Source: Promethearchaeati archaeon (GTDB lineage Archaea > Asgardarchaeota > Heimdallarchaeia > Heimdallarchaeales > Heimdallarchaeaceae). Taken from it: a DNA stretch of 64,000 nucleotides. Positions 53,228 to 60,068 of this stretch are shown here, in pieces. The notes under the pieces are model-generated. The model was not told the DNA's origin. It ran no database searches and saw only the letters and a list, made by a program, of their open reading frames with translations. The translations under genes and the position numbers were made by a program. Positions within the stretch are counted from its first letter, which is position 1; each line of letters starts with the position of its first letter. Location: NCBI GenBank assembly GCA_013166775.1, contig JABLTJ010000001.1, positions 224,009 to 288,008 on the forward strand. Reading direction: 5' to 3'.

Positions 53228-54130
53228 TTATTTCTTCTTCTTATTGAAAAAAAGGTCTAGATTTGATTGAATCTTCCTTTCCTTTCTTCTTAATCTTTCG
53301 TTTCTCTGAAAATTTATGAATCCTTTCTCCGTTGGTTCTATCCCAAATAAGTGACATTTGAAAGTATATAGATTATATTCAGTTACTTTTCCTCTTCTCC
53401 TTTGAACAAAAACTAATTTTTCAAATTCAAATGGATCTGGATAAAGTAGTAAATTACAACCCTTACACATCCAGAGTTCTCTTTCTAAGCTTAATTTGTG
53501 TGTTTTTTGCTCAGTAACAGCTATATTCAGTGTTTCTGTGTTACTACCTAATTCAGAACTACAATACGGACACTGGTACACATCTTTTTCTACATTTTCA
53601 TTGGTTTGTTTAATTATATTTACTGATTCTATAAAATTGTAAATATCTTCTTCTTCCTCAAATTCGTTCTTTTTATCGTAAACACAATGTTTTCTTAACC
53701 AATCATCATCAGGTTCATCTGGAAAATCTTGCATTATATAGAAATCACCCTGTATGACATCACAATATTCACACACATTCACCCAGTATTTCGTTTTTAA
53801 AACGTTACTAAATCTTAGTTTGAAAGGGATTCCGTCATCAACTAGTTTTTTCTTAAGTGAATTATCAAATAGAATAAAACTAAATTCATTTAGTTTCCAT
53901 TTTTTTAGATTTGGAGTAACATATTCTATTGTTCCAATAAAATTATTGTTCTTTCTTTTGCATCTAAAGCATTCTCTCTCAAACGAATAGACACGAATTC
54001 TTTCCTGCGGAAAAAGAATATAAGCTATTTCAACCAACCTCTCTAATGTGAAATTTATCCTCTCTTTATAGATTAAGTAGCTGATTATAATTAGTTTTCT
54101 CATTTTGTTGTGTTTTCTTACATACTTCAC
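53228..54130 (-). CDS. Hypothetical Cys-rich (zinc-binding) protein
   Basis: A 300-residue protein with four CxxC pairs: CFRCKR near residue 54, CEYC near 120, CPYC near 187 and CKGC near 223. The last two pairs are spaced like a zinc ribbon. The C-terminus is very basic (NERLRRKERKIQSNLDLFFNKKKK). I recognise no family. ATG 54103 is an alternative start. It is divergent from the HTH-NYN operon, and its promoter region overlaps the left operator repeat at 54139-54162, so it could be co-regulated; that is inference. Confidence 0.65.
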   Translation of the reverse strand: MKYVRKHNKMRKLIIISYLIYKERINFTLERLVEIAYILFPQERIRVYSFERECFRCKRKNNNFIGTIEYVTPNLKKWKLNEFSFILFDNSLKKKLVDDGIPFKLRFSNVLKTKYWVNVCEYCDVIQGDFYIMQDFPDEPDDDWLRKHCVYDKKNEFEEEEDIYNFIESVNIIKQTNENVEKDVYQCPYCSSELGSNTETLNIAVTEQKTHKLSLERELWMCKGCNLLLYPDPFEFEKLVFVQRRRGKVTEYNLYTFKCHLFGIEPTEKGFINFQRNERLRRKERKIQSNLDLFFNKKKK

Positions 54131-54138
54131 TTAAGAAA

Positions 54139-54203
54139 TTAAAGTCTATCTGTTCAATAGACAAAAAGACTTATATATTTTAAAGTCTATCTGTTCAATA
54201 GAC
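54139..54203. promoter_or_regulatory. TATA box flanked by two identical 24-bp operator repeats
   Basis: Two exact 24-bp direct repeats lie at 54139-54162 and 54180-54203, 41 bp start to start. Each contains the inverted repeat GTCTAT-N7-ATAGAC, as expected for a dimeric repressor site. The TATA-like TTATATATTTT at 54171-54181 lies between them and just touches the second. The second repeat ends 10 bp before the ATG at 54214 and would cover the transcription start. This is a repression-type arrangement. The 41-bp spacing is close to four helical turns, so both sites would face the same side of the DNA. Confidence 0.8.
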
Positions 54204-54213
54204 GTGTAATTAT

Positions 54214-54741
54214 ATGGGAATAGTATATGATAAGTATTTCAAGATTACAAGGTTTGATGAATTATTTGATTTATTTCATAAAGACGATGATATAGACTCT
54301 GCAGGAAGAGACTTTCTTTATGAACAATATGATAAATCAGAGAAAGCACAATCAATCATTCTTCTAAACAATCAGAAGAAAGAAGCTTGGACAAGTCTTC
54401 ATGAAGTTGATAAAATTAACTTAGATAATATCAAGAGTGAACAATATATAAAACGTGATTATTCAGAGGTTATAGTTTTTTTAATTAAATGGGATCATAT
54501 AGTAATTGATAATGAACTTGAGGATATTTTAACTGATGATCAACACTTTGTTTGGTATCTGAGGGATGTATATGAATTATCTTATTCTGAGATTGGTAGT
54601 ATAAGAGAACATATGGAAAAAAGTGCCAATGAGAGTACCATGAGAGATATTTACATGAAAGCTAGAGTAAAAATGAAGAAGCTGTTAGAATTGTGTGACA
54701 AATATTCAGATATTTTAAGAGGGATTAAGAGTGTTAAATAA
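54214..54741 (+). CDS. HTH protein, sigma-region-4-like
   Basis: A 175-residue protein, first in a three-gene operon. Residues about 110-160 (HFVWYLRDVYELSYSEIGSI, then STMRDIYMKARVKMKKLLEL) resemble the helix-turn-helix of sigma-factor region 4: a YEEIAEIL-like first helix followed by a recognition helix and Arg/Lys-rich end. The N-terminal 100 residues are acidic and of unknown fold. It is the natural candidate to bind the twin operators just upstream and autoregulate. The operator sits 10 bp from the start codon and no ribosome site is seen, so the mRNA is almost leaderless. Its end overlaps the next gene by 11 bp. Confidence 0.65.
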   Translation: MGIVYDKYFKITRFDELFDLFHKDDDIDSAGRDFLYEQYDKSEKAQSIILLNNQKKEAWTSLHEVDKINLDNIKSEQYIKRDYSEVIVFLIKWDHIVIDNELEDILTDDQHFVWYLRDVYELSYSEIGSIREHMEKSANESTMRDIYMKARVKMKKLLELCDKYSDILRGIKSVK

Positions 54742-54982
54742 TCAAGAAAAACTACCCATTAGTGATTTCTACACAGTACTAAACTATCAAACAATTAGTA
54801 GATCAAGTAGATGGTGGTCTTTTATCGTTCTAATTAAAGCAAGAAATAAAAAGAAAATTGGTCTTTATCTTTTCCAAAAGAAAAACGATGAATGGAAGAG
54901 GAAACATAAGTTCACAATCAGCAGCAGAGAGGAGTATGAAGATATTAAGAAAGTGTTAGGAAACTATTCAAAAAATTTGTGA
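54731..54982 (+). CDS. Small hypothetical protein
   Basis: An 83-residue basic protein starting at GTG 54731 inside the end of the HTH gene. Residues about 25-65 alternate as beta strands (RWWSFIVLIKARNKKKIGLYLF, then KHKFTISS), followed by a C-terminal helix EEYEDIKKVLGNY. This three-strand plus helix outline is faintly like PC4-type single-strand-binding proteins. I do not assign a family. It overlaps the next gene's start by one base or more (TGATG), so all three genes are translationally coupled. Confidence 0.6.
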   Translation: MLNNQEKLPISDFYTVLNYQTISRSSRWWSFIVLIKARNKKKIGLYLFQKKNDEWKRKHKFTISSREEYEDIKKVLGNYSKNL

Positions 54983-55407
54983 TGAGGAAAATTATGAATT
55001 ATCAAATATTGGTGGATGGACAGAATCTACTACGTCATAGAGATGGAACAATAAAACTTCAGAATCTTATCATCCTTAGAAGTTGGGCGAACAAAAATGG
55101 AATAGAGATTAAAGTGATTTTACCAGATTCAAGGAGATATAAAGAGAGAATTGAAGGAGTAGAGGATATTGTTTTCATTAATTATCATGTTCATGATGAT
55201 AGTGCTTTAATCCAACTAGCTATTGATTTAGATTTGCCTATTCTTTCTAATGACAAATTTAGAAATTTCATGCATCTTTATCCAGAATTTGATTTTAAGG
55301 GTAAAGTATTTTCTTTTGATATTGTACTTGGAGTACTTGTTTCAGAAATAGTTGATGATTTTAAATCACAAAATGAAAAGTTTCCTCAAATCATGGTTAA
55401 TAGCTAA
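54982..55407 (+). CDS. NYN/Zc3h12a-like ribonuclease
   Basis: A PIN-like nuclease of 141 residues. The first strand ends QILVDGQNLLRHRDG (Asp plus Asn), the middle acidic pair is HVHDDSALIQLA, and the third motif is PILSNDKFRNF. This D-x2-N ... DD ... SND pattern is the catalytic signature of Zc3h12a (Regnase-1)-type NYN domains, which cut RNA with Mg2+. The overlapping, autoregulated operon context suggests a toxin-like or RNA-decay role. ATG 54994, with GAGG 6 bp upstream, is an alternative start that removes four residues. Confidence 0.8.
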   Translation: MRKIMNYQILVDGQNLLRHRDGTIKLQNLIILRSWANKNGIEIKVILPDSRRYKERIEGVEDIVFINYHVHDDSALIQLAIDLDLPILSNDKFRNFMHLYPEFDFKGKVFSFDIVLGVLVSEIVDDFKSQNEKFPQIMVNS

Positions 55408-55516
55408 GAAAATTTTATTTTTCATTTTAATGTGTGTTTAACAAGCTTGTATCACTAATCTTTATAATAGATTTATTTCTTACTAAAGTGATAATTGGCT
55501 AAATGAATGAATTCAA

Positions 55517-56260
55517 ATGAATATTATACAATTCTTTAATGAGGTTTTTGACAAAGATGAAGTTCAAAACATTGCATTATTTTTTGGTTTGAGTACTACT
55601 GGAAAAAAAGCAGAAATAATAAAAAGAATAGCTAAAAGTGAAAATTTTGATGTGAATGAATTATTGAATCATTTCAATAGGGATCAATTATATATTCTAT
55701 GTTTTAATTTAAGACTACCAGTCTCAGGAACCAAAAAAGAGCTTTGGAATAGAATTGTTACAAGATTTCAACTTGATAGGGAAATTCCTGTAATTGAAGA
55801 ACCTGAACCAGATGAAGTATCACCTACTCCACAGATTGATGAACAGATACCAGAGGAAAAGCAGATAGTTGAGGATAAGAAAGTTGATGAAGAACTCCAT
55901 GAAATTGCAGATATCATTAGCAACTGGGTTCCTGATATGAGATATATCCATGAAGAAGGATACCAAGCTGAGTTAAGTTCCTTACTAAAATTAAAACACG
56001 GATTTAAAGTACAAAAAGAGGTGGGAGCTACACAAATTGATATCTTAGTAAATGATACTATCCCCATAGAACTTAAAAAGAATCCTAACCGTGGGGATTT
56101 TGATAGACTCAGTGGTCAAATTATTCGAAATATTGATACATATGGAAAGCTGATAGTAGTTATCTGTCAGTTGGAAACTCAAGAACTTTTTATGGAATAC
56201 AAAAGCAGTCTTGGGAATAGATACTCTTCTGAAGAATTAGTTTTCATTGTGAAGTCTTAG
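55517..56260 (+). CDS. SAP-SAP-PD-(D/E)XK nuclease
   Basis: A 247-residue protein. Two SAP-like DNA-binding motifs lie at residues about 14-38 (VQNIALFFGLSTTGKKAEIIKRI) and 56-82 (LYILCFNLRLPVSGTKKELWNRI). An acidic, Pro-rich linker follows, then a restriction-endonuclease-fold domain from about 145. The active-site set is E152, D175 and E185-x-K187 (in IDILVNDTIPIELKK). The complete signature suggests an active DNA nuclease. RNA or DNA target and role are unknown. It is transcribed alone downstream of the NYN operon. Confidence 0.8.
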   Translation: MNIIQFFNEVFDKDEVQNIALFFGLSTTGKKAEIIKRIAKSENFDVNELLNHFNRDQLYILCFNLRLPVSGTKKELWNRIVTRFQLDREIPVIEEPEPDEVSPTPQIDEQIPEEKQIVEDKKVDEELHEIADIISNWVPDMRYIHEEGYQAELSSLLKLKHGFKVQKEVGATQIDILVNDTIPIELKKNPNRGDFDRLSGQIIRNIDTYGKLIVVICQLETQELFMEYKSSLGNRYSSEELVFIVKS

Positions 56261-56313
56261 AAACATCTTTCTTCTTTGTTGTTTTTATATCAAAAGCCCT
56301 TTAGTTTCTTAAC

Positions 56314-56535
56314 ATGAGTGAGTATTCCAATTATAAGTTAGGTAAAGTTGATCTTGAAACAGAAAACGCTTATCTAGCTATAATTGATAATTTTACAGAT
56401 AGGGAAATTTGGGTTCCTAAATCCGTTGTTGGTCCTGATAAAAGAATCAAACAATGGTTTATCAATCAGAAAGACAAAGAACTGAAAGATTTTATGAGAA
56501 AGAAGAAGCAATCAGATTTAGCTCGATTCTTCTAA
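56314..56535 (+). CDS. Small hypothetical protein
   Basis: A 73-residue basic protein. The first half (YKLGKVDLETENAYLAIIDNFTDREIWVPKSVVG) looks like beta strands and the rest is a Lys-rich helix ending in DLARFF. The closing F-F is a little reminiscent of PIP-box tails but the QxxL part is not convincing. A TATA-like TTTTTATATCAAAAG lies about 45-30 bp upstream. No family was recognised. Confidence 0.6.
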   Translation: MSEYSNYKLGKVDLETENAYLAIIDNFTDREIWVPKSVVGPDKRIKQWFINQKDKELKDFMRKKKQSDLARFF

Positions 56536-56565
56536 TTTCTTGGTTTTCATTTATACTTAATAAGT

Positions 56566-57246
56566 TTATATAAGCGAAGCATATATTGGAGACCCAATAA
56601 CAATTTTGATTTTTCTTGAACCAATCTCTTGCGTGTCTTCATATAACTTCTTTGCTAAAAATTCTATTTCTTGTTCTACTAATTGACCTAGATGTCTTGA
56701 ACTGAGCCACTCGATTGCATGATAAGCACCTTGATTTACTGGTGCTCTTAGATTATTTACAATCTCATCATTAGGACCAAATGAATCTAGTCTATTAAAA
56801 AAAACAGATATATTAAATAGGTCTGATCTACGTGTTTCATCAAACATCGGAGGCTCTTCTGTTGTTACGTGTTTAGGCGTGCCCCCTAAAATAAAAACAA
56901 GATCACCATAGTTCTCTTGCTCAGATTTCTTTCCCTTACGAGAAAGAAGATAAAAAATGACCATCCTATCAGATTGTTCGAGAGATAGAATTCCCCATTT
57001 CAGTTTTGCAGTATCTTGTATGTACGATTTTGGGTTATTTATCGTCCCTACTTCGCATTTTTTTAAAATATATTCTGAAACTTTCTTCGCTTTTCTTAAT
57101 TTATGCTTCTGAGCATCTACAACAAGACCTAAACTGAAAAAGTTTCTAAAAGCTAGATTAAGCTTGAAATTTATTTTACTCCAGCTATTCATTTGAGGGA
57201 ATAGCATTTCTATTTTTGCATCTGAACAATACAAATAATATTTCAT
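56566..57246 (-). CDS. Hypothetical protein, DUF7019-like
   Basis: A 226-residue protein whose opening KYYLYCSDAKIEMLFPQM resembles a mostly bacterial family (DUF7019) of unknown function with a similar YxSDxKVDML start. Mixed alpha/beta, with a conserved-looking YGDLVFILGG strand-glycine segment and YHAIEWLSSRHLGQLVEQEIEFLA helix. There is no signal peptide and no membrane helix. If the family call is right, it suggests horizontal transfer, in line with the accessory nature of this stretch. The family call is from memory of a short motif and is tentative. Confidence 0.6.
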   Translation of the reverse strand: MKYYLYCSDAKIEMLFPQMNSWSKINFKLNLAFRNFFSLGLVVDAQKHKLRKAKKVSEYILKKCEVGTINNPKSYIQDTAKLKWGILSLEQSDRMVIFYLLSRKGKKSEQENYGDLVFILGGTPKHVTTEEPPMFDETRRSDLFNISVFFNRLDSFGPNDEIVNNLRAPVNQGAYHAIEWLSSRHLGQLVEQEIEFLAKKLYEDTQEIGSRKIKIVIGSPIYASLI

Positions 57247-57360
57247 AGTAAATCTATATATTCGTCATAATTAAATGTTCTTCGGATTTCATCAACTTGA
57301 TGTGTTTTTGTAATTCCTTGTGTTACATGAACTTATTAGATTTTATTCAAAATTCTTACT

Positions 57361-58284
57361 ATGGATAAGGATTCAGATCCCTTACTTAATTCCAAAAAAG
57401 ATAATTTCAGAAAACACTTTAGATGGTATTTAGACGAAGGATATAAATTTAAGGAAATTCCTGAAGAAGAGCGGAATTATGAGAAAGCTATAGCGTTTTT
57501 AGAGAGAGCTGCAGAGGAATTAGAATCTGCTGAAGCGACTTTGAAAATAGAAAATTATAGGGACACTATTTATCATTCTCAACGAATTGTTGAATTAATT
57601 GGAAAATCCCTACTATTAAGTTCAGGATATGCAGTCGAAGAGGATTTCAAAGGAAAAATAGGGCATAGATTTTTCCAATATATTTTGAAGAAGTTACGTG
57701 GATTGTTGATATCAATGAGTAAATATCTTAGCGACAGTTTTAGCGAAGATACGATTAAACAAATAGATCGATATTTTGGGGATTCTGGTGATAAAGACAC
57801 AAAAAAGAAATCCTTAGAATTTGATAATTACTTAGAAGTTGAAAATACATTTAATGAGTTTTTTTCAAATATTGAGTATGTTTCCAGTGTATTAAATAGT
57901 ATTGATTTCATTGATTTAACTAAAAATGGCATAGATGAAACAATTGATATCATTCTTGATGAAGCTAAGCATGAATTGAAGAGAGAACTTTCAGATAAGG
58001 AAATACAGCTATTTACAAAAGTATATGAAAACAGTTTAAAGAAAGCTCCTCCCATAAAAACTGGTCTTAATACTTATATTGTTGTTATGTTGCTTTTTTA
58101 CATATCATTTCTAAGCATGAATTTGGAACCTCATTTTGAATCTGTAAGATATCCAGATCATACAGCTCCTGTTTATACCAAAGATACAAATTTAGTTAAG
58201 AATTTACCAGTAATTCTTCGCCTAATCTCAAAAATTATCGAAGTCTATTATTATCTTCTATCCATGAATCTCCCACTTGGTTAA
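57361..58284 (+). CDS. HEPN-like domain protein
   Basis: A 307-residue mostly helical protein. Residues about 42-115 (FLERAAEELESAEATLKIENYRDTIYHSQRIVELIGKSLLLSSGY ... GHRFFQYIL) follow the HEPN pattern: two long antiparallel helices with E-x-x-x-K and a later Gly-His. The catalytic R-x4-6-H of RNase HEPN proteins is not evident, so it may be a non-catalytic member. The C-terminal half has one hydrophobic helix (YIVVMLLFYISFLSM) that could touch a membrane. HEPN proteins are common in defence and toxin systems, so the context here fits. Confidence 0.65.
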   Translation: MDKDSDPLLNSKKDNFRKHFRWYLDEGYKFKEIPEEERNYEKAIAFLERAAEELESAEATLKIENYRDTIYHSQRIVELIGKSLLLSSGYAVEEDFKGKIGHRFFQYILKKLRGLLISMSKYLSDSFSEDTIKQIDRYFGDSGDKDTKKKSLEFDNYLEVENTFNEFFSNIEYVSSVLNSIDFIDLTKNGIDETIDIILDEAKHELKRELSDKEIQLFTKVYENSLKKAPPIKTGLNTYIVVMLLFYISFLSMNLEPHFESVRYPDHTAPVYTKDTNLVKNLPVILRLISKIIEVYYYLLSMNLPLG

Positions 58285-58310
58285 TAAGAGTCGCTTTCTT
58301 TGCCTTTTAT

Positions 58311-58363
58311 CGAGTTTATAAATCAATCTTAATATTATATTATGGAGATTCTTTCAAGACTCC
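58311..58363 (+). promoter_or_regulatory. Promoter and initial hairpin of a short transcript
   Basis: GTTTATAAATC at about 58313-58322 is a good TATA box with no long gene downstream. Transcription would begin near 58342-58345, where GGAG...CTCC with inner TCTT-TC-AAGA (58344-58363) can fold. It points to a small mRNA or a noncoding RNA. Confidence 0.4.
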
Positions 58364-58446
58364 AAAAGTGGGACACTCGCTGGAAAACCCATACGACAGA
58401 AAAAAACGGAAAAATCATAAACCATAGGCTGAAAACAAAGGTTTAG
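58342..58446 (+). CDS. Possible 34-residue protein
   Basis: An ATG placed about 25 bp after a TATA box opens a frame of 34 codons ending in TAG at 58444-58446. The predicted peptide starts MEILSRLQKWDTRWK and is strongly basic. Leaderless placement matches other genes in this window and the GC content is higher than in the flanks. A noncoding RNA is the alternative. No family can be assigned to something this short. Confidence 0.35.
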   Translation: MEILSRLQKWDTRWKTHTTEKNGKIINHRLKTKV

Positions 58447-58554
58447 TTGTTTGTTGATTGTCTCTAGACCTAGAAATCGTTTATTATTTGCTTGAAATAA
58501 TCTAGAAACCAGTTAATATGAGTCCTTCCAGCACCCTTTCAAATTAATGTTTGA

Positions 58555-59682
58555 TTACTTCTTCTGAAGAATATCTTGCAACTTTAGTTCAAAATCATTA
58601 TAGACTTGTAGAAATTCTGCTGGAATCACATTCTTAGCTGAATCATTTTTCCAGATAACCGAATATTCTTTTTCACCAAAAGCAGGATTTATTATTTTAA
58701 GGATTTTAGAGTCTTTTTCAGCTTCTGAAGAGATTTCATTTTCATATGTGGAGACATCTTTGTACGATGATAGAACTAAAGCTGATAAATCTGGATAAGT
58801 CTGTAGATATGGATGTATTTTTTCATTCAGTTTCTCAAATAGCTCTCTAATATTAATGGTTCTACTTCCTCCGTAAATACAAAGAATCCCTGCATTATTA
58901 TTTGCTTTTAGTTGTTTTTGTTTGTCTATGATAGTTTGACGTACTTTATCTTCAATTTGCTTCTCTTCTTTATGAACAAACCTCATTCCTTTATAAGTTA
59001 CTATGTTTTTCATTCCTCTAGGGAATAGTTCAAGAACGAGTATACCTTCTTTTATGATTGTAGTTTTTTTACATTCTTCTTGAGCTTCTTTTACTTTTTC
59101 TTCAATTTCCTGAAGTAGATTTTTTTGAATACTTATTGGAATTTTAATTAGATTTCCGCTCATAAAAATTTTATATTTCCTCATTAATACATGCAAATGT
59201 TGATAAAAAATCGTTATTTCTCTATATTCATTCGGTTGATTTACAGTTGTAACTTCAATATTGAATACTGTTTTCCCCAGTTTAACTTCTAAATCTGGTG
59301 TGTTTTCACTAACATTTTCTTTCACAAAAGTAACATCAAAACCTTGAATTTTAAATTTCAAAGCCATTTCTATCTCATAGAGTGCAGCATAAGCGTCAAA
59401 AAAATCAAAACTATTAAAGACTCGCTCAATTCTAGGTTCATAATTTGGAATGGTTGAAAGAATTTTGAATAATTTGTTAGCTCTAATCAACCAATAATAA
59501 TACATATTTGAATTAAATTTTATATCGAAAGGTGGAGTAGTAGGAACTTTAAGATTTAATTTCTCGGCAAATTTTCTGATTTCTAATAAGGAACTCAAAA
59601 CATATATTTCTTGATTTGAGTTTTCATGTACGGATCGATGAAATTCTTCACAAAAATCCCACGAATTCTTTTTTTCACTCAT
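58555..59682 (-). CDS. PD-(D/E)XK-like nuclease or derivative
   Basis: A 375-residue soluble protein. Around residues 100-145, LYEIEMALKFKIQGFDVTFVKEN, then TPDLEVKLGKTVFNIEVTTV, has the layout of a restriction-endonuclease fold: helix Glu (E103 or E105), D130 in the PD motif, and E143-V-T145 where E-x-K is normal. Thr in place of Lys could mean a weakened or altered active site. The C-terminal 200 residues (with LVLELFPRGMKNIVT and LCIYGGSRTINIRELFE) are of unknown fold. It is divergent from the HerA-like ATPase gene, which could be a functional partner. Confidence 0.6.
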   Translation of the reverse strand: MSEKKNSWDFCEEFHRSVHENSNQEIYVLSSLLEIRKFAEKLNLKVPTTPPFDIKFNSNMYYYWLIRANKLFKILSTIPNYEPRIERVFNSFDFFDAYAALYEIEMALKFKIQGFDVTFVKENVSENTPDLEVKLGKTVFNIEVTTVNQPNEYREITIFYQHLHVLMRKYKIFMSGNLIKIPISIQKNLLQEIEEKVKEAQEECKKTTIIKEGILVLELFPRGMKNIVTYKGMRFVHKEEKQIEDKVRQTIIDKQKQLKANNNAGILCIYGGSRTINIRELFEKLNEKIHPYLQTYPDLSALVLSSYKDVSTYENEISSEAEKDSKILKIINPAFGEKEYSVIWKNDSAKNVIPAEFLQVYNDFELKLQDILQKK

Positions 59683-60068
59683 CTCTATTCCAGCCTTTTT
59701 AATCTATTCACTATTTAGATATAGATATAACGTGATAAACTGTTAATTTCATATTTTAGTCCCTATTGCGACCATAATATATACAATTATAGTTATCTCT
59801 TACAAAGATTCTCACTCCGTTTCTTTGCTTATATCTCTCTTTGATGATATTTTATATGATATGCAAAATGATTTACTTAAATTCTTCTTTCTGAAGGATT
59901 TCATATCAAAATCATATCTTCTAAGAATGATTTTATTAGTAAACATAAAAATTCATGTAATTAGAATGTTCTGACATATCTTCTCTAGTACAACATCTTG
60001 ATATGTTTTTATATTCTTGTTTAGTTGAATTTGTAGACTTAATAGAACAACTTGCTCAAGTGATGAAC
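59683..60068. other. Intergenic region, no gene seen
   Basis: About 386 bp of AT-rich sequence between the divergent nuclease-like and ATPase genes. Several TATA-like stretches (for example ATAATATATAC near 59775 and TTTTATATGATATG near 59850) could serve either gene. No hairpin, repeat or tRNA-like fold stood out. The in-frame extension of the ATPase gene to ATG 60003 falls here. Confidence 0.4.

Noticed and set aside
58342..58480. Box C/D guide RNA at the short transcript
   Set aside because: A CTGA stretch is present but no RUGAUGA C box or internal C'/D' pair was found.
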